From NCBI GenBank assembly GCA_964368605.1, contig CAYJBP010000132.1, forward strand, positions 1 through 5,467: DNA of 5,467 nt. Direction: 5' to 3'. This DNA is from CAYJBP01 sp964368605 (GTDB lineage Bacteria > Bacillota > Dehalobacteriia > UBA4068). The notes below the pieces were generated by a model. It searched no databases and was not told the DNA's origin. It saw only the letters and a program-made list of their open reading frames with translations. This document shows positions 1 through 5,285 of the stretch, in pieces. The position numbers and the translations under genes are program-made. How positions within the stretch are numbered: the stretch's first letter is position 1; each line of letters opens with the position of its first letter.

Positions 1-25
1 CATATTTATGATATAATTGTGCCAT

Positions 26-59
26 AAAAAATTCTTGGCCGCTCTTTGGCCAAGAATTT
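26..59 (-). terminator. Intrinsic terminator, leftward
   Basis: A perfect 12-bp stem pairs 29-40 (AAATTCTTGGCC) with 48-59 around a 7-nt loop. Read on the minus strand, the stem runs into six T residues (31 down to 26), the classical Rho-independent form. On the plus strand it is followed by CCGG, so it is directional. It lies about 35 nt past the likely start site of the promoter at 101-129. It could also be an attenuator for a gene left of the window. Confidence 0.7.
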
Positions 60-94
60 CCGGCATGTTAAATAAAGAATATAATAATCGCATT
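26..94 (-). ncRNA. Candidate short terminated transcript (sRNA or attenuated leader)
   Basis: This is an inference from signals, not a recognised RNA family. The promoter at 101-129 would start transcription near 94, and the hairpin plus T-run ends at about 26, giving an RNA of about 70 nt. Its 3' half would be the strong GGCC-containing terminator stem. No recognisable riboswitch or T-box sequence is visible. Because the window ends 25 bases beyond the terminator, it may instead be the attenuated 5' leader of a gene to the left. Confidence 0.25.
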
Positions 95-107
95 GTGATT
101 ATTATAT
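79..107. repeat. 11-bp AT-rich palindrome around the leftward -10 box
   Basis: ATATAATAATC at 79-89 is the reverse complement of 97-107, with a 7-nt spacer (GCATTGT). The right arm overlaps the TATAAT of the leftward promoter and the left arm covers its early transcribed region. This is a placement an operator for a dimeric repressor could have. It has only a few G/C bases, so it may be just AT-rich symmetry. Confidence 0.35.
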
Positions 108-129
108 CATAAAAAAAGGGCTGTATCAA
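101..129 (-). promoter_or_regulatory. Sigma-A-type promoter, leftward
   Basis: On the minus strand TTGATA (129-124) is followed after exactly 17 bp by a perfect TATAAT (106-101). Transcription would start near 94 and run off the left edge unless stopped by the hairpin at 26-59. The promoter sits downstream of the paaK-iorA-iorB terminator, so it looks like an independent unit. Its spacer overlaps the T-run of the weak hairpin at 111-140. Confidence 0.55.
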
Positions 130-140
130 CTGCAACAACC
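111..140 (-). terminator. Weak second terminator-like hairpin, leftward
   Basis: On the minus strand GGTTGT (140-135) can pair with ACAGCC (124-119), including one G-U pair, around a 10-nt loop. The stem is followed by C and seven T residues (117-111). The arms resemble the main terminator at 205-243, so this may be a decayed copy or a back-up terminator. The same bases carry the -35 box and spacer of the leftward promoter, so the hairpin may be incidental. Confidence 0.4.
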
Positions 141-157
141 TGTTTATATTCTAAAAG

Positions 158-209
158 TTTTTGCTTTTTTTTTTAAGCAATATTTAAATCTTTATTAAGA
201 AAGCAAAAA
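158..209. repeat. A/T-rich inverted repeats between the two terminators
   Basis: TTTTTGCTTT at 158-167 is the reverse complement of 200-209. A nested hairpin, TTGCTT (161-166) with AAGCAA (175-180), has a loop made only of T. The outer repeat includes the T-run of the operon terminator. No protein-coding potential is seen here. It may only reflect homopolymer-rich spacer DNA. Confidence 0.3.
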
Positions 210-243
210 GGCTGCCGCAAATATTTTTCTTATTGCGACAACC
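205..243 (-). terminator. Intrinsic terminator of the paaK-iorA-iorB operon
   Basis: On the minus strand, 16 bases after the iorB stop codon, GGTTGTCGCAA (243-233) pairs with TTGCGGCAGCC (220-210). This gives an 11-bp stem that uses two G-U pairs in RNA and has a 12-nt loop. It is followed directly by TTTTTGCTTTCTT. Position, stem and T-run together make this a convincing Rho-independent end of the operon. Confidence 0.85.
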
Positions 244-258
244 TCTTTAATTTATTAT

Positions 259-819
259 TTAAGCATTGCGTCCTAATAAAAATGCCTTATGATTTAATTC
301 CACAAATTGGGGCTTAACGGTGGCCGCTATAGCATTTAGCCAGGCCTCTTCGCTAAAGTCCATGGTTTGCGATAATTTGCCCAATAATACAATATTTACC
401 GCCTTATCGCTGCCGGCCTCTAGGGCTAGCTGATAGGCATCCATAAATAAAGCCTCTCGCTTAGCTTTTATCTTTGCTTCGATATCGGTGGGATACTCCG
501 CCACTCCTGCCAAAACCGGCATCGGCATAATTTGACGGGTATTTACTACCGCCCTACCCTCCGGCTTTAATTGATCAATTAGGCGCAAACCCTCCAGCAT
601 CTCGAATGCCAGCAATAAATCTGCTTGGCCTTGACCAATTAAGGGTGCAAAAACTTCTTTATCAAAACGCACTTGGGTTACTACCGAGCCGCCTCGCTGG
701 CTCATGCCATGGATTTCGGCCACTTTAACCTCGTATCCGGCATCCAATGCTAAACGCGATATTACTTTACCGGCCAAAATTGTGCCTTGGCCGCCTACGC
801 CGGCAATTAGAATATTCAT
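259..819 (-). CDS. iorB: Indolepyruvate:ferredoxin oxidoreductase, beta subunit
   Basis: IorB is the small subunit of the cytoplasmic enzyme that oxidatively decarboxylates aryl pyruvates (indolepyruvate, phenylpyruvate, 4-hydroxyphenylpyruvate) with CoA and ferredoxin to aryl acetyl-CoA and CO2. The 186-aa product matches the pyruvate:ferredoxin oxidoreductase gamma-domain family in length and motifs. These include an N-terminal glycine-rich GVGGQGT (residues 7-13) and EIHGMSQRGGSV (35-46), both typical of IorB. The start at 819 is chosen because MNILIAGVGGQG is the usual family N-terminus and a perfect AAAGGAGGT site precedes it by 7 nt. A longer frame from 900 would add 27 residues overlapping iorA and has no support. 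It is the last gene of the operon, 1 bp after the iorA stop, and is followed by a terminator. Confidence 0.95.
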   Translation of the reverse strand: MNILIAGVGGQGTILAGKVISRLALDAGYEVKVAEIHGMSQRGGSVVTQVRFDKEVFAPLIGQGQADLLLAFEMLEGLRLIDQLKPEGRAVVNTRQIMPMPVLAGVAEYPTDIEAKIKAKREALFMDAYQLALEAGSDKAVNIVLLGKLSQTMDFSEEAWLNAIAATVKPQFVELNHKAFLLGRNA

Positions 820-820
820 A

Positions 821-2554
821 TTAATTACCTCCTTTGGCAATGGCTTTGGTGGGGCAATGCCAGGTGCAAAGATTGCAGCCGGTGCATTGGCTATCATCAA
901 TAATCGCCTTTTGATCTACTACCCTAATGGCCGGGCAACCTATTCTTAGGCAGCCTTTGCAGCCAATACATTTTTCGGTTACTACCCGGCAAGGGGCACT
1001 CTTTTTAAACTGGGGCAAAAGCACACAAGGATATTGGCAAATAACTACCGCCACACCTTCAAAAGCTTGAGCCTCTTTAATTACTTTGGCCAATTCGTCT
1101 TGCTCAAAAGGATCAACCGTTTTTACAAACTCCACACCGCAGGCTTTAGCCAAAGCGGTAAAATCTACGCTGGGTGCCTGATTTAATTTAGCATTCCTAC
1201 CGCTGGCCGGATTTTGTTGATGGCCGGTCATGGCAGTAATGGCATTATCTAAAAGCATAATCGTGATATTAGCCTCGTTATAGCAGGCATTTACCAGGCC
1301 TGTTAAACCGGAATGTAAGAAAGTTGATTCGCCCAAAACTGCTACCGGCTTAAGATTATCCTCATCACCAAAGGCCTTATTCATGCCATGGGCCATGCTA
1401 ATTGAAGCCCCCATGCACACGGTGGTATCTAAGGCCGATAAAGGCGGCGAGGCAGCCAAGGTATAGCAGCCGATATCGCCGCTAACAGGAACTTTTAGCT
1501 TTTTTAATTGGGCAAAAGTGGCACGATGCGGGCAGCCTGCGCATAATACAGGCGGACGCATCGGCAAATTGCCTTGCTCGATTTTGGGCATAGCTTCGCC
1601 CAAAATAGCCTCTTTGATATGCTCGGGGAAAATCTCGCCCATCAGCGAGAACTTTTCTTTGCCTTGGCAGGCTATACCCCAGGATTTAAGGGCATTTTCG
1701 TAAATCGGATCTAATTCTTCCACTACATATAATTTATCGACTTTGGCGGCAAAGGCGCTTAGGCGCTCTTTGGGCAAAGGCCAGGCCATGCCCAGCTTAA
1801 AGATAGAGGCATTAGGCAAAGCCTCACGCACATATTGATAAACAGCACCCGAACATACCACACCGATTTGGCTATCACGCATTTCCTCACGGTTGATTTC
1901 GGCGGTTTCGGCATAGGCAATTAATTGCTCGATATGCTTTTCCACCTCGATATGACGAGGCCTGGCGCCGGCCGGAGTCATTACATATTTGGCTATATTC
2001 TTTTGATAAGGCTTTAGGGCCACTTCCTCACGCTCGTTTAGGCAAACCGCGGTTTGGCCATGGGCTATTCTGGTGGTTAGGCGCAAAAGCACCGGGGTAT
2101 CATAGGTTTCGGATAATTCCAGGCCTAATTTGGTCATATGATGGGCTTCGGCACTATTGGCAGGCTCTAAAACCGGCAGCTTAGCGGCCATGCCATAATG
2201 GCGATTATCTTGCTCATTTTGCGAGCTATGCATGCCCGGATCATCGGCAGTAATAATTAGCAAGCCGGCATTTGTGCCGGTATAAGCGGCCGTAAATAAA
2301 GGGTCGGCGGCCACATTTAAGCCCACATGCTTCATGGCAGCAAGCGAGCGAGCGCCGGCTATTGCCGAGCCGATTGCCACTTCTAAGGCCACCTTTTCAT
2401 TAGGTGCCCACTCGGCATAAAGTTCTTCATAGGTGGCGGCATTTTCGGTAATCTCGGTAGAGGGTGTGCCCGGATAGGCACTAACTACCCTGCCGCCGGC
2501 CTCCCAAAAGGCACGAGCTATGGCTTCATTACCGGTCATCAATTTTCTTTCCAT
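821..2554 (-). CDS. iorA: Indolepyruvate:ferredoxin oxidoreductase, alpha subunit
   Basis: IorA is the thiamine-diphosphate- and iron-sulfur-containing catalytic subunit, cytoplasmic, partner of IorB. The 577-aa length is usual for the family. The N-terminal pyrimidine-binding domain shows YPGTPSTEI (27-35) and the conserved stretch around Glu58, the likely cofactor-activating glutamate. The C-terminal TPP domain shows CAGCPHR (338-344), GDIGCYTL (359-366) and GESTFLHSG (408-416), with the metal/pyrophosphate region running to LLDN (434-437). The tail is a two-cluster ferredoxin domain: CX2CX2CX4CP (529-541) and CX2CX2CX3CP (557-568), the spacing expected for IorA, for two [4Fe-4S] clusters. 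The TPP motif reads GES where GDS is what I expect. The start is supported by AAAGGAT just upstream. It lies 35 nt after paaK and 1 bp before iorB. Confidence 0.97.
   Translation of the reverse strand: MERKLMTGNEAIARAFWEAGGRVVSAYPGTPSTEITENAATYEELYAEWAPNEKVALEVAIGSAIAGARSLAAMKHVGLNVAADPLFTAAYTGTNAGLLIITADDPGMHSSQNEQDNRHYGMAAKLPVLEPANSAEAHHMTKLGLELSETYDTPVLLRLTTRIAHGQTAVCLNEREEVALKPYQKNIAKYVMTPAGARPRHIEVEKHIEQLIAYAETAEINREEMRDSQIGVVCSGAVYQYVREALPNASIFKLGMAWPLPKERLSAFAAKVDKLYVVEELDPIYENALKSWGIACQGKEKFSLMGEIFPEHIKEAILGEAMPKIEQGNLPMRPPVLCAGCPHRATFAQLKKLKVPVSGDIGCYTLAASPPLSALDTTVCMGASISMAHGMNKAFGDEDNLKPVAVLGESTFLHSGLTGLVNACYNEANITIMLLDNAITAMTGHQQNPASGRNAKLNQAPSVDFTALAKACGVEFVKTVDPFEQDELAKVIKEAQAFEGVAVVICQYPCVLLPQFKKSAPCRVVTEKCIGCKGCLRIGCPAIRVVDQKAIIDDSQCTGCNLCTWHCPTKAIAKGGN
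827..835 (-). promoter_or_regulatory. iorB ribosome binding site inside the end of iorA
   Basis: AAAGGAGGT on the minus strand is a near-perfect anti-16S match, 7 nt before the iorB ATG at 819. It also encodes the Lys-Gly-Gly of the IorA C-terminus (AKGGN). This fixes the iorB start and suggests translational coupling between the two subunits. Confidence 0.85.
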
Positions 2555-2589
2555 TTATTTCATCCTTTCAATATAACGGTTTTAACTGC

Positions 2590-3891
2590 TTATTTACGAT
2601 TATCAAATACTCGCTTGGCTTTGCCACCCTCGGCTCGCTCTAAGGTATGCGGCTCTACTAAGCGCACTTTTACATTAATATTCAATACCTGATGCAATTT
2701 AAGCTCGGTATTGCGGGTTAAATCTTGCAAGGCTTTATAATTATCAAGCAAAGCGGCCTCGGTAAACTCTACCAAAACCTCCAGCGTATCTAGGCGATTA
2801 GCCCGATTAACATGGATTTGATAATTAGCACTTAAACCGTCTATGGTCAATAATACGCTCTCGATTTGCGAGGGGAATACATTTACACCACGGATAATTA
2901 GCATATCATCGGCACGGCCGGAGATTTTTTCCATCCTGGCCATGGTGCGGCCACAGGCGCAAGGCTCTTGATGAATAATAGAAATATCTCTGGTACGGTA
3001 GCGAATAATTGGCAAAGCCTGCTTGGTTAAGCTGGTAAAGACCAATTCGCCTTTAGTGCCAGGCGCTAAAACTTTGCCGGTTTGGCCATCAATAGTTTCG
3101 ACTATAAAATGATCTTCGGCTATATGCATACCATTAAAGCAAAGGCAATCGCCGGCCACACCCGGGCCGATTAATTCGCTCATGCCATAATTATCGGTTG
3201 CTTTAATAGGTAGGGCTTGTTCAATTTCGGTACGCATTTCTTCCGTCCAGGGTTCGCCGCCGAATAAGCCTAGGCGCAATTTGGTGCGCTTGGCTATATC
3301 AAAACCAAGCTCAGCTGCTCTTTCGGCCAAATATAAAGCATAAGATGGGGTAGATATTAGGCAGGTAGTGCCAAAATCTTCCATCATCATTAATTGTTTT
3401 TCGGTATTGCCGCCGGAAATGGGGATAACCGTAGCCCCTGCTCGCTCCAGGCCATAATGCAGGCCAAAGCCGCCGGTAAACAGGCCATAGCTAAAGGCTA
3501 TTTGAGCGGTATCTTTATTGGTTACACCGGCTGCCGTTACCATACGGGCAACCATTTCTGTCCAATTATCCATATCGGCTTGGGTATAGCCTACAACGGT
3601 AGGCTTGCCGGTTGTGCCCGACGAGGCATGAATACGTACCAGTTGCTCATTATCCACGGCCATTTGGCCAAAAGGATAATTGGCTCTAAAATCATCTTTA
3701 GTCATAAAGGGCAAAAGTTCCAAATCCTTAAGGCTTTGAATATCCTGCGGCTTTAGGCCTAAAGCATCCATCTTAGCACGATACGATGCAATTTGCCGAT
3801 AAGTCCATTCTACCGTTTTCTTTAACTGTTCAAGCTGCAATTTTTCTAACTCGGCGCGGGGCATTGTTTCCCGCTCTTTGTTCCAAATCAT
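2590..3891 (-). CDS. paaK: Phenylacetate-CoA ligase (AMP-forming)
   Basis: PaaK activates phenylacetate or related aryl acetates with ATP and CoA to the aryl acetyl-CoA, through an acyl-adenylate, in the cytoplasm. The 433-aa product has the full family layout. There is a PaaK-style N-terminus (MIWNKE), the P-loop ASSGTTGKPT (89-98), the adenylate-binding YGMSE (235-239), YRTRD (298-302), the hinge region SGRADDMLIIRGVNVFP (324-340), and a C-terminal GGKAKRV with probable catalytic Lys424. Cys249, Cys251, His256 and CACGR (311-315) could form the metal site seen in some family members; this part is inferred. AGGAGGA lies 6 nt before the ATG and supports this start over the internal ATG at codon 10. 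It is the first gene of the operon with iorAB, which points to aryl acetates linked to aromatic amino acid metabolism. The exact substrate is not shown. Confidence 0.95.
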   Translation of the reverse strand: MIWNKERETMPRAELEKLQLEQLKKTVEWTYRQIASYRAKMDALGLKPQDIQSLKDLELLPFMTKDDFRANYPFGQMAVDNEQLVRIHASSGTTGKPTVVGYTQADMDNWTEMVARMVTAAGVTNKDTAQIAFSYGLFTGGFGLHYGLERAGATVIPISGGNTEKQLMMMEDFGTTCLISTPSYALYLAERAAELGFDIAKRTKLRLGLFGGEPWTEEMRTEIEQALPIKATDNYGMSELIGPGVAGDCLCFNGMHIAEDHFIVETIDGQTGKVLAPGTKGELVFTSLTKQALPIIRYRTRDISIIHQEPCACGRTMARMEKISGRADDMLIIRGVNVFPSQIESVLLTIDGLSANYQIHVNRANRLDTLEVLVEFTEAALLDNYKALQDLTRNTELKLHQVLNINVKVRLVEPHTLERAEGGKAKRVFDNRK

Positions 3892-3955
3892 CTTTTTTCC
3901 TCCTATACTACCATTTTAATAATGCCGTTTGCACATAACTAATTTATATTCTACT

Positions 3956-3961
3956 ATTATA
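3956..3961 (-). promoter_or_regulatory. Candidate -10 box for paaK-iorA-iorB
   Basis: A perfect TATAAT on the minus strand lies about 65 bp before the paaK ATG, giving a leader of roughly 58 nt. No good -35 box is found at 16-18 bp (GCCGAT at 17), so an activator may be needed or another promoter may be used. A second AT-rich box (TATAAA, about 3944-3949) is possible. Confidence 0.4.
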
Positions 3962-3971
3962 TTGCAAATCC

Positions 3972-3980
3972 TGCTATAAT
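3972..3980 (+). promoter_or_regulatory. Extended -10 promoter for the secreted protein gene
   Basis: TGCTATAAT is a perfect extended -10 element (TGnTATAAT), which can work without a good -35; none is visible. Transcription would begin near 3987 and leave a leader of about 130 nt before the ATG at 4118. It lies within 20 bp of the leftward -10 box for paaK, so the two transcription units could interfere or share a regulator. Confidence 0.5.
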
Positions 3981-4117
3981 CGGCCGGGATATTTTAGCAA
4001 AACCTTATTTTAAAAAATTTTAATTGCTATGGAACAAATAAAACAAGGCTGCCGTCATATAGTCATCAAGCAAAAAATGCTGATCATTTAACTTTAAAAT
4101 AAAAGGAGAACAATACT

Positions 4118-5176
4118 ATGAAAAACATGACAATTTCCCTCAAAAAATCTATCGGTGGTTTGGCCTTAGCCTGCACCATCATCGCTTGCCCCACCATGGC
4201 CTTAGCGGCCGATACCAATGCCGATCCTAATATCAGCCTGGACACCCCTGTTTTAGAAGCCCCGATGGTAGTTGCCGACACAATTATGGTTTATGGTAAC
4301 ATCCTCAATATTACCGAAGATGGCGAAATTACCGCCGTGCATATCAAAAACAGCAATGACCAAGATCCTTATCAAGAAATTATCTTAAATGTGGGCCCCG
4401 GCACCATGATTTTAAATGCTGCCAATGGCGCGGTTCTTGATATCGACAGCCTAAAGGCCGATGCTACCATTTATGCCTATACCTCCCAAGCCATGACTCG
4501 TAGCCTGCCCGCCCAAAGCAATGCCGAAGTTATTTTGGTAGATATCCCGGCCGATATGGGTGCTCCTAATTATGTAACCGTAAATGATATTATCGAAAAC
4601 GAAGATGGCAGCATTACCCTAGATACCGACCGCGACCTGCTTTTAGGCATCAGTGCAGATACTATTATCAAGGATCAAGACGGCAATGAATTAGCCATTA
4701 GCGATATTAATGAATCGATGAAGCTCTTAGCTTATTATCAAATGATGACTCTTTCGCTACCTGCCCAAGCCCATGCTAATCAAGTTGTATTATTATCCAC
4801 CCCAATGCTAATCGACGAAGTAGAAGCAGCACCTATCTTTAGCATTGCTACCGAAGGTGTAGATTTAAATCAAGTTTTGACTTTTGAAGGCGCTGAGCCT
4901 ATCGAGCAAGATGGTGTATGGTTAATGCCTTTACGCCAAGTAATGGAAGCCAATGGCTATGCCGTAAGCTGGGATGCAGCTACCCGTGGTATTGAGCTTA
5001 GCAAAGAAGGCAGCGCAACTTATACCTTAGCCATCAATAATGCCAATGTGGTTATGGATGATGCCGAATCTTTAGTATTAAGCCAACCTATTGTTAATAT
5101 TGATGGCAGCAGCTATATTGCTTTAGAAGATATTAACACCTTATATGGTAGCATGTGGCAAGTGGTTGTAGAATAA
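4118..5176 (+). CDS. Secreted stalk-domain protein with two N-terminal repeats
   Basis: An exported protein of unknown function, 352 aa. The N-terminus is a signal peptide: KK at 9-10, hydrophobic 12-30, likely cleaved after ALA (28-30). A lipobox-like IIAC (21-24) leaves lipoprotein attachment possible. Two related repeats follow, about 55-143 and 152-228. Each ends in an aromatic-rich strand, then SLPAQ (129-133 and 213-217), then a hydrophobic strand. Residues about 250-352 resemble the copper amine oxidase N-terminal-like 'stalk' domain, with MPLRQVMEANGYAVSWD (270-286) and a second, weaker copy around YIALEDINTLYG (333-344). Despite its name this domain does not imply oxidase activity; it is common in cell-surface proteins of Firmicutes. 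The mature part is acidic. AAGGAGA (4103-4109) lies 8 nt before the chosen ATG. It is divergent from paaK and there is no evidence of a shared pathway. Confidence 0.85.
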   Translation: MKNMTISLKKSIGGLALACTIIACPTMALAADTNADPNISLDTPVLEAPMVVADTIMVYGNILNITEDGEITAVHIKNSNDQDPYQEIILNVGPGTMILNAANGAVLDIDSLKADATIYAYTSQAMTRSLPAQSNAEVILVDIPADMGAPNYVTVNDIIENEDGSITLDTDRDLLLGISADTIIKDQDGNELAISDINESMKLLAYYQMMTLSLPAQAHANQVVLLSTPMLIDEVEAAPIFSIATEGVDLNQVLTFEGAEPIEQDGVWLMPLRQVMEANGYAVSWDAATRGIELSKEGSATYTLAINNANVVMDDAESLVLSQPIVNIDGSSYIALEDINTLYGSMWQVVVE

Positions 5177-5182
5177 AAAAAA

Positions 5183-5203
5183 GGAAGGCTGTCGCAAATG
5201 CGA
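5183..5203 (+). other. Apparent half of an intrinsic terminator, cut by the IS
   Basis: Seven bases after the stop codon, GGAAGGCTGTCGCA is followed by AA and TGCGA. TCGCA (5192-5196) pairs with TGCGA (5199-5203), but the expected continuation CAGCCTTCC plus T-run is absent and IS-like sequence follows. The poly-A run before it and the similarity to the operon terminator at 205-243 suggest this was a bidirectional terminator whose distal arm was separated by insertion. This is an inference. Confidence 0.45.
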
Positions 5204-5253
5204 TATGATGCCTCTAAAGTAGACACTTAAAATATCTAAAATAAGTGCTGTTG

Positions 5254-5285
5254 AATTGCCATACCGTAAGGTATGGCAATTTTTT
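5254..5285 (+). terminator. Strong rightward terminator carried by the IS end
   Basis: A perfect 12-bp stem (AATTGCCATACC at 5254-5265 with 5270-5281) around the loop GTAA is followed by a T-run ending at 5285. Read rightward it is a full intrinsic terminator, about 80 nt after the stop of the secreted protein gene. It would also block outside transcription from entering the transposase gene as antisense. Read leftward no T-run follows, so it is not a typical end for the transposase transcript. Confidence 0.75.

Larger units (their letters stand above)
5..113. repeat. 13-bp inverted repeat bounding a 109-bp intergenic block
   Basis: Positions 5-17 (TTTATGATATAAT) are the exact reverse complement of 101-113. 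Each arm contains TATAAT, so two -10-like boxes face each other across the block. The block encloses the hairpins at 29-59 and 79-107. It could be a miniature, MITE-like inverted-repeat element, a pair of converging promoters, or a chance match in AT-rich DNA. No target duplication can be tested because the left arm lies four bases from the window edge. Confidence 0.4.

Noticed and set aside
1..93. Leftward open frame from an ATG at 93, open to the window edge (31 codons)
   Set aside because: It has no ribosome binding site, begins at the predicted transcript start, and runs through a strong terminator stem. It is more likely chance.
820..900. A 27-residue N-terminal extension of IorB in the same frame
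   Set aside because: It overlaps the ferredoxin domain code of iorA, has no ribosome binding site, and the family N-terminus with an ideal site begins at 819.
704..949. Plus-strand open frame of 81 codons
   Set aside because: It lies antisense to the well-supported iorA/iorB genes and has no recognisable product or ribosome binding site.
1518..1703. Plus-strand open frame of 61 codons
   Set aside because: It is fully antisense to iorA, with no independent support.
3394..3756. Plus-strand open frame of 120 codons
   Set aside because: It is antisense to the conserved core of paaK; the composition is that of a shadow frame.
4084..4281. Minus-strand open frame of 65 codons with a hydrophobic end
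   Set aside because: It is antisense to the signal peptide region of the secreted protein, which explains its hydrophobic look, and it has no start signal.
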